From positions 5,022,001 through 5,086,000 of the forward strand of contig CAVNZM010000007.1 in assembly GCA_963693365.1 (NCBI GenBank): 64,000 nt of DNA, given 5' to 3'. The notes beneath the pieces were generated by a model. It was given only the letters and a program-made list of their open reading frames with translations. It searched no databases and was not told where the DNA came from. Made by a program: the position numbers and the translations under genes. Of this stretch, positions 16,602 to 36,421 are shown in pieces. This DNA is from Amoebidium appalachense. Taxonomy: Eukaryota; Ichthyosporea. Within the stretch, counting starts at the first letter, position 1, and each line of letters starts with the position of its first letter.

Positions 16602-17821
16602 TTGGAGGAGGTAGGAAAAAATTGATGGTGGCGGGGAGATGTTAAGAGGTGGTTTGGACAGGCAACGATAGTGCGTGGTGAAGTTGGTGGTGAGCCTCTG
16701 GAGGGTTCTTGTAGAAAATTTTTAAATGGACCCCGTCTGTGCTCTGTATGTTTAACGCTCAGATTATATGACACACAATGCATGCACTTGCATGAAAACG
16801 TTCACACACACACATGCACATGCACCGTGGCACATAAAGGCATCCGCACAACACATCAGCGACGCATGCACCTACACAGACACATTCACCACGGCACATG
16901 AACACATACACACACCACTGACACACAATACACATGCATCTTTATGCACGTGCATACGTACACACTTGTGGGCTCGTCACATGTAGCATGCATTGCTAAG
17001 AAATTTTGTGTTGTTTTGCGGTATTCGAGTGGCTTTGGTAATATCTATAACTTGACGTCGTCAGATGTATGTTTCAGTGTTCGGAGCACTTCTCAGCAGA
17101 ATTATAAGCGCAGAAATATGCAGATATGATACGACGTATTTAAGTGATTTATTGAATGCAGTAAGTTCAACATAGTGATCTGAAAAACGATGGTATGACG
17201 CGTATATATTATGGAGAATCCACACACACTATGCTATGTAGGCCGATTGATATTTGGCGACGGTGTGTGTTCCCGCTGAAGATATCTCTCGCGGTCGTAG
17301 TTGACGCCTGACTTCAAATCGAATACTATCATGTTAATAGTATAACATAACCATATGCGCTAAGTTGAACCTTTTTTTTCTTCCCCAAGCCTATGTAGAG
17401 GGTTCTATATGGTGTACAGTCGTAGGTGCATGTACATAGATCGAACTTCAAGACGGATAACCTTGACTGGAATTCAAAAAAAATAGCCTCTGTGATGTGT
17501 TTGGGATTTTTATAGAGTGAATAAGATCCTAAATGCGGTGGCCCGGCCATATGGTAATACAGTGTAGGATACATTTACCAGCCTACGGTATTTTTGAGGA
17601 TGTGGTCTCTCGAGGCACGCATTGTGGTTTGCACTCCTCTACAATCAGCAGATCATGTTTTTTATGTAACAACCCCCCCACCCCCCCCCCCTCCCCCCGC
17701 TGCCCCCCCCCCTCCCCCCCCCCCCCCCCCCCCAAAACACACACACACACATACCACCACCACCACCACGACCACCACCACCGTCATCACTACCACCACC
17801 CTCCCGCCCCCTTCCCCCCCT

Positions 17822-17829
<8 letters not shown>

Positions 17830-17860
<31 letters not shown>

Positions 17861-17930
17861 AAAAAAAAAAAAAAAAGGAAAGAAAAGAAAAGAAAGAAGG
17901 AAGGAAGGAAGGAAAAAGAAAAGAAAAGAA
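17830..17930. repeat. Compound poly(C)-poly(A)-(GAAA)n tract
   Basis: About 28 C followed directly by about 26 A and then AGAAA/AAGG repeats. The same poly(C)-then-poly(A) order recurs elsewhere in the window. Confidence 0.9.
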
Positions 17931-18003
17931 AAATTTTAGCAATTTTAACAAATATATGCATGACAATGATGATACTAAAATCCAATACCACACGCAGTGT
18001 TAA

Positions 18004-18038
<35 letters not shown>

Positions 18039-18075
18039 CGCACACACGCACACACGCACACACACACATAAGCAC

Positions 18076-18118
<43 letters not shown>

Positions 18119-18734
18119 ACAAACAATGCCATGTGTGCACACGTCACGGTGTTATTCGATTACATGCTGTACAACGCCATGGCCGCTATCTCTCATAAGA
18201 TGACTCGCTCACACATACGGTAACGTACTTTTAGAAAGTTCGATTAATAACCGACATGGAGATTCTGAGCTGTTGTTTCCTGACAAGAGCTCCGGGACCT
18301 GGTGTATGGCTCTGTGTTTTTGCTGTGTACCATAGCCCTAATTCTGGGACAATCTCATAGCAAACCTTCCCCCCCCCCCCCCCCCCCTACCCCCTCCCCC
18401 CCCCCCCCCCTTCACTCCCACCCCCACCCGCTCCCCCTACCCGCCACCCCCTTACAAAGTTTCGGAAAAGACGCCGTTTGTCAGGTACGTGTCATAGTTC
18501 ACTTGGGGTAGTAGACTGCATGGCGTTGTGTTATCCCTGAATCATAGTTTCAACATGACGCCGTAGTATGCATGCAATAATACATTTTTTTCCAAATAAC
18601 CGGTACCTCAGGCTGTCCCTTTTGAACATTTTCAAAAGGGCACACAGACTACAAAAACACATGTTGTAAAACACGTCAACGATTCGGAGTAAGAGCTGTT
18701 TTGGCATCCATTTTCACAAAAAACATACCCTCCC

Positions 18735-18767
<33 letters not shown>

Positions 18768-18868
18768 ACACACACACGCAGACACTTCAGACACTTGCAA
18801 TCTTAAACTTTATTAAGCAACAAACACACAAACACGTGACACACAAAAACACACAATAACCAACACGA

Positions 18869-18928
<60 letters not shown>

Positions 18929-19082
18929 CACACGTGCACTCAGTTGAACATTGCATGCACATACCCCTTCCCTCCGACTTCCTTCTCCGGTACTCCTTGA
19001 AGCTTGCTTCCCCCTTCAACCCTGAATTCCCCCTCCCCCCTCCCCCCTTACCTCTCTTCGCCAACCACCTCAACACACAGTA

Positions 19083-19455
<373 letters not shown>

Positions 19456-21097
19456 ACACACACACGTACACGTACACGTACATACATACACACGCACGCA
19501 CACACACACACATATATATGCACACGCACACACGCGCGCGCGCGCGCGCGCGCGGCGCGCATCATTGAATACACCGAGTCTCATTTGTCGGAAAATCGGA
19601 TTATTATTATCGAACGTTCTGGTTGGCGGGGACCGGGGTGCCTCCAGCTAGTTAGATCTGAGCGGCCGCGTGCTACCCTGGTTGTATGAAGCTGGCTGGC
19701 ATATGTATGTCCAAGGTGCGTATGTAAATAGTTATCATCACAATAAATACTCATATGCCAGTGACATTTATAAATACACGCCAAATTATTGATGTGCATA
19801 TGCACGGTATGCGTGTAGCCGCGGAGCTACACATCAGCTCGAGGATGTTTTGCCCCGCCCCTTTACTTGAACACCGGAATTCGCGCGCATTCCGGATTCA
19901 AATACCAAACTTTGCATGTTTTTGAAAAGCCAAATATGATTGGGTTACCTAAATTTTTTCACTAGGTAAACCAATGAAATACCTTTACATCTGGAAGGCG
20001 GCAAATGATAAGCGTCTTTCGAGTTTATCGCTTTATCGGGCATAGACATACTGTAATTTCTTCACATCACCAATTGATATTAGTAAAAAAAAACGTGCAA
20101 TTATTTTTACAGCTATGTTTATAGCTCTATTATGGGGCCTTATACGTCAAAATGTTTTATTACAGAAGAAAGCAACGCACTGATGAACCGGCAGTAATTT
20201 TGCTTGCAGGATTTGGGGGTGCTTTACAACGCTCTGTGTTGGAACCAATCAAAACCGCGTCCTCAACATCATTCGATCATTGAATTCTTTTATCCTCTTT
20301 TAGATCAAGGATTGAAATCTATGATGAAAGCAAGGTCGATGTTCCAGTGAAGAATAAGCAAGCTACCTAAAGTGTTTAACAAAAACCATTTACGACTTGC
20401 ATAGCTTGATAATATTTATGCTCCGATATCTATAAACTCGCTTTGCTATGATATGGCAGTAATGGCACTCACACTTTTAGCTCCCCATCCTTCGAAAATT
20501 CTGAAGCACGGCTTGTGCCAGCTGACATGAAATATACGTGAATGAGAACGATTTTAAAGGAGGGATCGGTCCCGCTTTCTCTTGACGCGGCTCACGTTTT
20601 TGGTTGGTCCGGTACGCACCGTGTAAGGAAAAGACACGGAGGGTATAAACCCGAACACATGTCACCGACCGTCACTTTCGCCAAAACTTTGTACATGGCG
20701 TAGTGTCTCTAAACTTTGTTTCCCCTTATGTTTTTCACAAGACTTTTCCTGGTTGAAACATTTGTTCTAGTTGTGTTTGGAGGTTTCTCTGCCAAACAGG
20801 CTTTCAAAGTTGGACGGCTGTTACAACTGATTCAGGTAAGCTGCAGGAGCAAAACAATAGAAAGATATTCTCAGGTGGGAAAGGATTGAGATAGTGGTGT
20901 GTGTAGATCTCCGATTTCACTTTCCAGCAACGAAAACACAAAAACAAGCAAGGAAACACAGCAGCCTTGCCACGAGCCTGCTGAAGTTTGCTACGAGGTA
21001 ACGGAAGAAGCACACTGTCAAGGGCACAGAAAACACAGTCACAAAACGAGAACCGTCGTTAAACGTGCGCACTTGCACGTTCTGCAACACAACAAAA

Positions 21098-21984
21098 ATG
21101 AGGTGGCAAACTTCATGCCCCGCCCTCTTTTCCCTGCTGCTCCTCAGCTCGACCACACACGCCCAAACCTCCGCAACAGCAGCTGCCGCCGTCATCAACA
21201 ACTACGTTTCTGGCTGCTATGCAGACTACGCATCCATTAACAATGCTTGGCAATATGCCTCACCTTCTTTAGACGGTTGCCAGCAGTTTCCAGCACAAAT
21301 ACCCGCTGGATGGGAGCTCGTTCCGCCAGACGACACAGACGCCTTGATGGTCATCCGTCGGTTTTCGTTTGGCACACAGGCGCTTGTTCTCTCTGACGGA
21401 ACTGCGTACGCAACAAACGTGGCTGACAACTCTAAACCTGTGGCGGTGAACATTTTGTCTAAGGGGGCAGACGGCGTGAAGGTCACCAAGTGCACACCCG
21501 CTGCTGGGATTCTGATCAGGCGGCAGTTTGGTATCACCAAGCCTGCAACGGTATGTGCTGCTGCTTAAAACTTTGCATAGTTTTGCTCACAAAATATTTA
21601 ATGCTTCCTGCAAGTGAACCTCATCAACGAATCAAACCCTCTCTTCTCGTTTCTCCTTTTTCTCCCACACCAAGGTCTTTTCATCTCTTGCATACGTGCT
21701 TGCTTGAAAGGAGGTGTGCTGGTTTTATCCGTCTGAAATCACCATTTTGATACGGCAACGTCCAGTATGATATCACGCTAGCGCCATTGATTACTCACTC
21801 CGTTTACGGTTTGCACATTTCGTGCACTTCTTTAATCGTTCTATTTCCTTTAAGACGACACATCTATTCGTTATATCTAGAAGACCCGTCTTTGATACAC
21901 AAACACATGCAGAACCGTGTTGGTTGATAGTCGTTGTAGCAGTGCACTACGTAATAATGAACTGGAAACCCTCTTTCGTTGTAC

Positions 21985-22065
<81 letters not shown>

Positions 22066-24226
22066 CTCCCCCCCCCCCCTCCCCCCCCCCCCCCCTCTCC
22101 CCTCTCTCGTTCCCTCTCCCTCCTCCTCCCTTTCCCCTCCATCCCCCCACCCCATCCCCCCAATTCTTCCTCTTCCCCACCCTCCCTCTCTCTCGTCAAA
22201 AACCCTGCAATCCCTCGAGCGTAACAAAAGACGAACTGCCTCCTGGTATTAAATCACAACAAGCAGCAAGCAATTGAATAACCAACTCATCGTTGTTGTC
22301 CTCCAACCTCCATCCCCACCCACCCACACCCACACCCACATCCACCCTGTATCCTTACCTCGTCACCACACTTCCCCCTTGCCATTCTTCCCCTCCCCCC
22401 CCCCCCCCCCCCCCCCCCACACCCCGCCAATCATGCCCCCCCCCCCCCCTCCACATCCCCCTCCCTTCTTTACCCCTTCCCCCCTCCCCCAATCCCCCTC
22501 TTCCGTCCCCCCCCCCCCCCCCGTGCTCCCCCATCCCTGCCTGCCTCCCCACCCAAAATCTTTACACCAACGACCAATGCCACACAGGACTTTGATCTTC
22601 CAATGAAAACGCTCCTCCTTGCCGCCAACAGCGACATCTCTTCCCTCCCCCAGTGGGTCTACAATGCCTACGGCGCACCCGTCGAGTTTGTCGACCTGTC
22701 GCAGCACACCACCGGCTACCCACTCCAGCTCGAAACATCCCCCGGCGTGCCCAAATACAATGCCATTGTGCTCACTGACGCTAACTTGGTGGTGAATGTG
22801 GCCGGAAAAGGGTGGGTGAGCGCTTTGACCCCCGACCAGTGGGCTGCCATGCGTGCCTATAGGGCCAAGTACGGTGTGAGGATGGTAGTGCTGGCGTCGG
22901 TGCCCGAGGCTGATATTGCGCTGAGCCATGTGGGAAATTCGACCACAGGTATTCAACCCCCCCCCTCTCCCCCCCCCCCCCCCCCCCCCCCCCCCCACAC
23001 ACACACACAAACACATGACGATATACCTTTTACCCCTACTGATTCCCCACCACCGTTCTCTCTCTTTCTCTGCTTCCATCTCATCATCTCTCTGTCCCCC
23101 CCACCCCTCTCTTTCTCCTGAACGAGTCTCCTCTCCCGCTTGCCCTCCCCCTCCACCGCCTTCCTCCTCCTTCAACTCAGACCCCCCCTTACAGCCCATG
23201 CCCACTATCCCCCCCTCCAATCCTTGCCCCACGCGATTCGGGAACGATTCACGTCAGTTTTTATCTCGTTGTACACCCTCCTGCTTACCCCCCCCCCCCC
23301 CCCCGGGGCACCCACCCGCCCCTTCTCCCTCTCTTCACACACCAACACACTTACAACCACCCCTCATCCATGCTCACTTACCCCCCCCCCCCCCCCCCCC
23401 CCCCCGGCTACCCTCTCCACATCTCTCCCCAAACTCCTCCTCACCACTGCCACCTACCAAGTGCACAATACAGAATGCCAACTAACCTACATCCCCTCCC
23501 CCTCCCCGCTCCCTCCCCTCCCCCTCCTCCCCGCCCCTCTTATCCCCTCCCCTCCCCCGACTCCCCTCCAATTGATTTTGCAACCCTCCTCCCTCCGCGC
23601 CACAACCTTTTTTTTCCGTAGGAACGTCTGCGGCAGCCACTGTGCGTTGGATCGACAGCGATCACTCACGAAGCCTCAACGACAGTGTGCCCTTAACCGC
23701 CGTGTTTAACTTTAAGGAGAAGGTCTCCTTCTGGTACCCGGCCGTCGCAGACTCCGCGGCGTCCGACCGGCTCAAACCGTTCTTGACCATAAATGGAAAC
23801 AGCAATGTCGGCGCATACACACGTGACTGCGCTCGGTGGAAGTCTGGCGAGGGTAAACTTGAGGAGATGCATTTCCTGTTTGCAATGAATATTTACACCA
23901 ACTCGAGCTTTGCGCTGGCGGACGTGTGGTTCACGTGGGTCAACAAGGGGCTGTACCTGGGCCAGAGGAGGATACTGCTGGATCCGCAGGTGTGTGTGAA
24001 ATGGGTGTGTGTGTGTGTGTGTGGATATTGTGTTTGTGTGTTGGGGGGGGGGGGGGGGGGGGGAGAGGGGGGTATGGGGTGTGTAGTTTAGGTGGGTGAA
24101 AGGGTGCTTAGATGGGTTGGAGGTGGGGGAAGGGGAGGAGGGGGGGGGAGGGGGGGATGGGGGAAGGGGTGTCATTTGTCGAGATGTAAACCTGGTTTTA
24201 AACCGGTTTATATACATACCTATCCG

Positions 24227-24264
<38 letters not shown>

Positions 24265-26013
24265 GTGTTGGTGCGTGTGTGTGTGTGCATGCGTGTGTGT
24301 GTAAGGCTTTACATGCAAACCTTTTTGACTTTCATCCCCATCACTTGCTCTGTTTCTTCCCCATTTCGTGCAAGTAGTCGCTGACCTTCACCCAATCAGG
24401 TGGACGACGTTCTCATCGAGTCTCCCTTGTACGACGTCAAGTCCAACCGCCAGGCGTCCGACGCCAACTCGATCTTTGCCAACTCTGACAATGCCTACCG
24501 CATCAACAGGACTGACTTCCGGGCCTTGGTCGACTACCAAAACAGGCTAAACTCCCGCCTTCCCCCGGGTTCCAACATCATGATCCAGATGGCCTTTAAC
24601 GGGGCGGGGTGGTCGCAGCTCGCCGACCGGCCGGAAAACCTTAACGACGTCGTGGAGGAACTGAGGGACAACTTCTATTGGATGTCGCACACGTACTCGC
24701 ACCTCGACCTGTACTGCCCGGACGAGAACTGCGCGCTCAACGGGTTCACAAAGTACAACGAGTCTTACATTGACTTAATTGCCAACAAGGAGTTTGCACG
24801 CACGACTCTGTTCACACGCAGGCGGACGCCGTCGGGGGCGTGGGTGAACGTCACGGACGCCGAGTTCAATACGATTCCAAACTATTCTCCTACGGCCATG
24901 GTTACGCCGGGCATTTCGGGCCTCAACCTTTCCGATTCGATTCAGGCCATGTGGGACGCCGGGATCCGGACCGCCGTCGGGGATAACTCGCGCATGGACC
25001 TCAAGCCGGTCAACCCGTTCCACCCGTTTGTCACGAGCACGACGGGTACGCGGGGCGCAAAAATTGTCGTCGTGCCGCGGTTTGCGACGCGCGTGTATTA
25101 TGACTGTTCGTTGCCGGAGGAGAACGCCATGGAGTACAACTCGTTCTATGGGCCTCACTGCATCGGGTGGAACGTGACGGGGACGGTGTCTGTCAACGGC
25201 GCCTTGAAGTGCAACGCCACGTCGATCAAGGCGGACCACGACCTGACGTGGGAGGAGATTATGGAGATCGAGGGCCAGGAGGTTGCAGCCCGGCTGCTTG
25301 CCAAACGCACGGACCCTTACATGTTCCACCAGGCAAACCTGCGCCATTTCGCACACCCGTCGACCCCCGGCGGCCAGACGTCGCTTCTCGGGATGTGGTT
25401 GGACAGTGTTGTTGATCACTTTATGCAGTACAGTGTGCTCCCCATCAGGAACATGAGGTTCGAGGACCTGCGCAAGTTTTACGATGCGCGCGCGGCCCGC
25501 GACAACTGCCAGATTTCGGGTCGGGTCGCGTACAGGTCGGGCCAGCCCACCTCGGTCGTGGTCGGCGCTCTGGGCACGTGCGAGATTAAGCTGACGAGGT
25601 CGACGGGCGTAAGGGTGACGGTGTCGGCGGTCGGGAAAAGGAGGGAGCAGGATTCGGAGACGTACGGCCCCGATGAGACGTTTTCCATCCAGGTGGGCCC
25701 CGGAGTGACACGGAACCTGACCCTTGCCCCGTGTCAGAGCGCTTGCCATGTCGGCGCGGCCGGCACCCAAGTTCCGACCGCTCGCCCAGCGCCTACCAAC
25801 GCTACCCTTCCCACGGCCATCAGCACTCAGAGTGATATTCCCTCCACGAACGAAAATTCGAGCGGGTCTGTACCGATTTGGGCTATTGCCGTGGCGGTGG
25901 CAGTGGGAGTTCTTGTCATTGTGGCCATCGGGGTGGGGGTTTGTGTGTGCAAGCGCAAGAAGGCAAATAAGACTGCTGCGGACGTCCCTAACGGCAAGGC
26001 GGTGGCAGCCTAA
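21098..26013 (+). CDS. Agd3-like (CE18) polysaccharide deacetylase, secreted and membrane-anchored
   Basis: Four exons: 21098-21550, 22588-22948, 23622-23989, 24400-26013; introns are GT-AG, phases 0, 1, 0, giving 931 residues. ATG at 21098 (AACAAAAATGA context) opens a signal peptide (MRWQTSCPALFSLLLLSS, then THAQ). Exon 2 begins DFDLPMKTLLL. At the exon 3/4 junction VDDVLIES (Asp 396/397) and, about 95 residues on, WMSHTYSHLDL (His 491, His 495) give the Asp and His-x3-His expected of a metal-dependent deacetylase. In Aspergillus, Agd3 partially deacetylates secreted galactosaminogalactan; the substrate here is unknown. Near the C-terminus IWAIAVAVAVGVLVIVAIG (about residues 886-912) followed by CKRKK is a single membrane helix, so the enzyme is predicted to be cell-surface anchored with its catalytic part outside. 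Several N-x-S/T sites fit secretion. Family assignment is from motif order and is fairly sure; the activity is inferred. Confidence 0.85.
21987..22063. repeat. (CT)n microsatellite
   Basis: About 38 CT units followed by C-rich tracts to about 22550, all in intron 1 of the Agd3-like gene. Confidence 0.95.
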
Positions 26014-26695
26014 AACTGAAAACAGTTCTGTGAAATTTGAGTATTATGAGTATTGGCTCAGTGATTGATCATCGGAGTTTTTCCTTTCGTTTTTTGATTG
26101 ATTGAAAGCACGGAACATTTTCTGACAAGTTCTGCTCGTTTTCCAGCTTTGTGGTGCATACCCTTAAGGTATTTTAACTGTTTATTCAGTTGTTGCAGTG
26201 TTAATAGAGCCATCTGTTTATTAACCGTTTTTTGAAATAGACCGCGGTTTTGTCCACCTGAAATTTTGAGCTGGCACGTACTGACTGTGCCCTCTAGCCT
26301 ATGTACGATAAATCGACGTCTATTTTTCAACGTAGGTGAGTCACGTGATCAGCTGCTCTCCGTATCGTCCGCGTCTCCTTGAAAAATAAGAGCTACCTCA
26401 GAAGGTAGCAGGATTTTGAGGCTTTTCCCACTTTGATAATGTGCTGATACTGACCAAGCAAGTGCAGTTGAATTCGAAGGGTGGATGGGATGCAGGAATA
26501 ATGTTTATACCGTAGGCACTGGTTTTTCATGCATGAGGGAGCATGTCTCAGAGGGTATGGCTGTACATAGCACTGGTTGCAACCTGTAATTACCTGCCCA
26601 CACGTGTGCATGCCTGATTTTACTCGCAGCTGATTTGTTGAAGTTAAAATGGTTGGTTCTCTCTAGCGTATTTGCGATTTTCTATGTATGTTTCG

Positions 26696-26762
26696 ATGAA
26701 CCTTGTAAATACGATAAATAAAACTGTATCTTTTTATGGACCTTGTAAATACGATGAATAAA
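26696..26762 (+). terminator. Duplicated polyadenylation signal
   Basis: ACCTTGTAAATACGAT followed by AATAAAAC occurs twice; AATAAA lies at 26717-26722 and 26757-26762, about 700-750 bp beyond the deacetylase stop codon. A run of about 30 C starts 10 bases after the second copy. Likely transcript end(s), though no transcript evidence exists. Confidence 0.45.
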
Positions 26763-26769
26763 ACGACTG

Positions 26770-26802
<33 letters not shown>

Positions 26803-27070
26803 CCAACCAACCAACCAACCAACCGACTAAAAGAGGAAGTTCGACCCTTTTTTGATAGACGGCAAATCTGACCTTTTGTTATGATCGGGGGGGGGGTTCA
26901 TGGGTGTGAGAAGAAGAGGGTGCAGGGTCCATAGGAGATTGTGTGGCCTATGGATAAAGAGAGAAAATAGCATTGGCACCATATTAGCCTAGTATTGGGC
27001 ATGGCCACGACGATGGGGGGCCGGGTGCAGGGAAATGGAGGTTGGGGGCAAATTGGGAGGGGGGAAGAAG

Positions 27071-27113
<43 letters not shown>

Positions 27114-27372
27114 CTACCTTCAAGCAAGCAGTCTGATATATAATGTCCGAAAACATATACTTGTCATGGCTTATCATATTCATAACACCTGGGATGTTGA
27201 CCTCACGTAGTACATATTAATATTAATATTGGCTGCGACCTCCGGTGGCAATATTTAAGGTCACCATTAGCGTGCATTGGTCCCTAATGCATGCCCGATC
27301 AAAACTAGGACGACACCAGACCGTAGCCTCCCTGCAGTGACTGAACATCACCTTCCCCACTGGGCTACTACA

Positions 27373-27424
<52 letters not shown>

Positions 27425-27466
27425 AACTCCCCCTTTCCCCCTCGTGCACCCACCAACCCCCCCCTC

Positions 27467-27502
<36 letters not shown>

Positions 27503-27871
27503 TCCCCCCCCCCTCCCCCGCCCACCCATTCCCCCCCCCCCCCCCCCCCCCCTCCACCCACCCACTCACCCACCTACCCACCCACCCACCCACCCACCTT
27601 AATTCCCTCCCTTATCGAATTCCCAGCACCAACGTGCCCTGCTGGACACATTACATACTGGCAATGCCATGTATCCATCGGTTTACAGTATGTGTTTTTT
27701 TTTTTGTTTTTTTTTTTGGTATTACTCAATGCCAATACACTGAATCTGAGCTAGAAGCCCAGGGTCGTGATGATCCACTCGGCATACAGACACACAGCCA
27801 CCATATTACCACACTACACAACGTGCACTACACTTGGGCCCCACAGCACCACCGTTACCACACCACGTTGC

Positions 27872-27895
27872 CCCCCCCCCCCCCCCCCCCCCCCC

Positions 27896-27977
<82 letters not shown>
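27872..27977. repeat. Poly(C) tract of about 106 bases
   Basis: C run interrupted by only two T; one of the longest mononucleotide tracts in the window. Confidence 0.95.
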
Positions 27978-27978
<1 letters not shown>

Positions 27979-28435
27979 CGCCCAATATGGGTAGATTTTG
28001 GCAACAGAGCCCGTATGTTAGACAATAACGTATAGGTAGAATAACAACGGTTTTGGGGGTTGTTAAGAAAAAGCGTATCACGTAGAGAAAGCCCGATGCA
28101 TCGAGTATTTTCTCTTTGACGACCTCACTCTACCACAGGGTGACGTATGAGTTCATTTTCTGTTTCCCGTTTCACCCCATTGAAGCTACCGTTTTAAATT
28201 TGCACTTCACTCCGCCTATATCCTTCAGGCAGAGAGTCTGCACTACGGTCTATGTCTCCTGAGACCGGATGAAGCGCAATTTCCGGTATTAACTTTATAA
28301 GGTTCAACCGAAACTTGAAACGAACTATTTTGTTTCAAGCCGATTACATATGTATATGACTGCGCAGTGGAGTGAGAAGATTAACACTTCCAACAGGAAA
28401 AACGGACTTGAATTCGAAGTCTTCGAAACCAGGCC

Positions 28436-28476
<41 letters not shown>

Positions 28477-28606
28477 AAAACAAAAACAAAAAAAACAAAA
28501 AAAAACAACCCTGCCTCCCCCCCCCAACACACACACACACACAGACGCAACGCACGCTCGAGCACACACACTAACACGCACACATACAAACACACACACA
28601 CATGCC

Positions 28607-29450
<844 letters not shown>

Positions 29451-30101
29451 TTTGGGCGAGAGAGAGAGAGAGAGAGAGATAGAGCCTTGGATAAACAGGC
29501 CCAAACCGCTCAAGAGTCCGGCGACGTCCGACCTTTTTTTAACATTATTTCTTTTTCTCTTCACGTTTTGTCCCCAAGGGGGGACCGAGCGGCATGCATG
29601 GACTACTACCGTCCTCTACTACTAATTTATTAGCTAAGCACCACAGAATGTATACATATACTAATACATATAGTGCATTAGTGCACACTTACACTTGTAG
29701 TTGAACTTCAGGCTAGGGTTGTGCCCAGGCCCAGCCTCGCAAAATTTATTTTCACACCCTGAATTGTGGTGCTGTGTACGCCAATAAAAAATTCCAAAAA
29801 CACTATTGGCTAAGGCATAGTACCGCTTGGTGCGAGGCAAATTTTCGATTGGTGAGTTGTGCCCATGCCTCGAAAAAGCAACAACACGAGTTCAAAACAG
29901 GGTCACGGGCCCGGGGGGAGAAACCACGTGAATAACATGAAAAAAACCATTTATAGAAACAGCGGCCCACCTTCACCACCAAAGCCTCTCCCTCCGAACC
30001 TTTTCGAAAGAACAACCCTGTTCTTCACATCCCCCTTCGCCTGCATGTGTTTCAGTTTAAGCGAGGAAAGGTGAATAGGGTTCTACACTCCCACAACGAA
30101 A

Positions 30102-34901
<4,800 letters not shown>

Positions 34902-35171
34902 GCAAAAATTGAGAATATCTACTGACGGACAAACAACAGTTGAACTGGGACTAGCGGGATGGGTGCTCAGGTGTGTTTATGGCCTGTAGAAGGAAGCGGA
35001 TTTGTGTGGAAGAGTGGGCCGGCATGATGAGATGTGTAAACAGGCCCGAAAACTCTTTTAGGCATATCACAAAAGCGTGCTTATATGCATCCCTGGACTA
35101 ACATTACACACACGCGTGGACACATTCTCGCATACAACACACGCGCGCGCACGCACACACGCGCGCGCACG

Positions 35172-35210
<39 letters not shown>

Positions 35211-36098
35211 ACACACACACTTATACACACAATGTGTCCTACATAGTCACCTGCACACACACATGCACTCTTATTTCGGTAACAAAATTTAGCATTTACC
35301 AACAAAGTTTAATTTAATGTTTATATTATATGTAATAATGCATCTTTGTAAATATTGCCTATTGCTGTATCTCCACTGAGGCATGCCTTGGCATATTTTT
35401 TTCTTATCCCTTGTATCACCTCAAGTTAATTCTCAAGCAAATTAACCTGTTAACGTTGTGATTTCATCTCAGTGATTATTGCTTGAATTGAAGATGTTTG
35501 TTTTCGCCTCTCCGTGGTTTGTATGATGTATACGTATGGCAATCGTGTTGTTTATAAACTGCCTTCTAAAAGGTCGAAAATAAGCATTTTGGTTTTATAA
35601 TTCCTGTGTATCAACATTTTTTTTATATTAGTGCCCGACCCCATGGCCACACGAGTATGCTTGGTCATATACATAGAACGGGCTGTACATATGTATCGGG
35701 TGAAACCCAAGTCTTTAAGAGTGTAAATATGTGAGGCCTTGGTGTATGTAAACACAAACCTCTCATCACTGCTACAAACAGAGTCACTGCCCAGATTGGT
35801 AAAATTTTAAAGTGTACCTATTACCATAAAGCGGATTTTGTGCATGATTTGCGGCTCAGTGACGCGTACATGTATATGTGTTTGTGTGCCGACGGCCGCG
35901 GATAATACATATGCATGGTGAACGAAAAATGCTGCACAACTTGCTGCGCCACGGCAGTATTCTACCTTTGGTCACTATGATGTTATAATTTATATTATCT
36001 ATCCGCACGAGTACTCGAACAATAACGTCGGCGTAAATTTAAGCCTATGCATTGCTATTAATTTGCTATTGCTGTTAGCTGCCCCCTCCCCGCCTCCC

Positions 36099-36103
<5 letters not shown>

Positions 36104-36153
<50 letters not shown>
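36104..36153. repeat. Poly(C) tract of about 50 bases
   Basis: Uninterrupted C run, followed within 300 bp by a G run (36252-36290), an ACC stretch, about 26 A (36342-36367) and another C run. Confidence 0.95.
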
Positions 36154-36390
36154 TTCCCAATTTGCAACTCCTGGCAGCGCCCCCCCCTCCCCCTCCCCCT
36201 CCCCCCCTAACTCAGTTATGACCACGGTATAATAACCCCCCCCCCCCCAGTGGGGGGGGGGGGGGGGGGGGGGGGGAGGGGGGGGGGGGGCTCCACCCAC
36301 CCACCCACCGGTACCCACCACCGTGACCACCACCACCACCACAAAAAAAAAAAAAAAAAAAAAAAAAGCCTGATGATATGTCCCCCCGCC

Positions 36391-36421
<31 letters not shown>

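Noticed and set aside
19558-19689. Plus-strand open stretch beginning RIIEYTESHLSENR
   Set aside because: Protein-like at first sight, but it has no ATG, no AG acceptor between it and the preceding GC repeat, and no neighbouring exon.
20890-21100. Open frame overlapping the deacetylase start in another frame
   Set aside because: The frame with the signal peptide and continuing exon homology is the real one; the other lacks composition support.
24775-25770. Long minus-strand open frame opposite the deacetylase exon 4
   Set aside because: Arg/His/Pro-rich mirror of a GC3-rich coding exon, a common antisense artefact.
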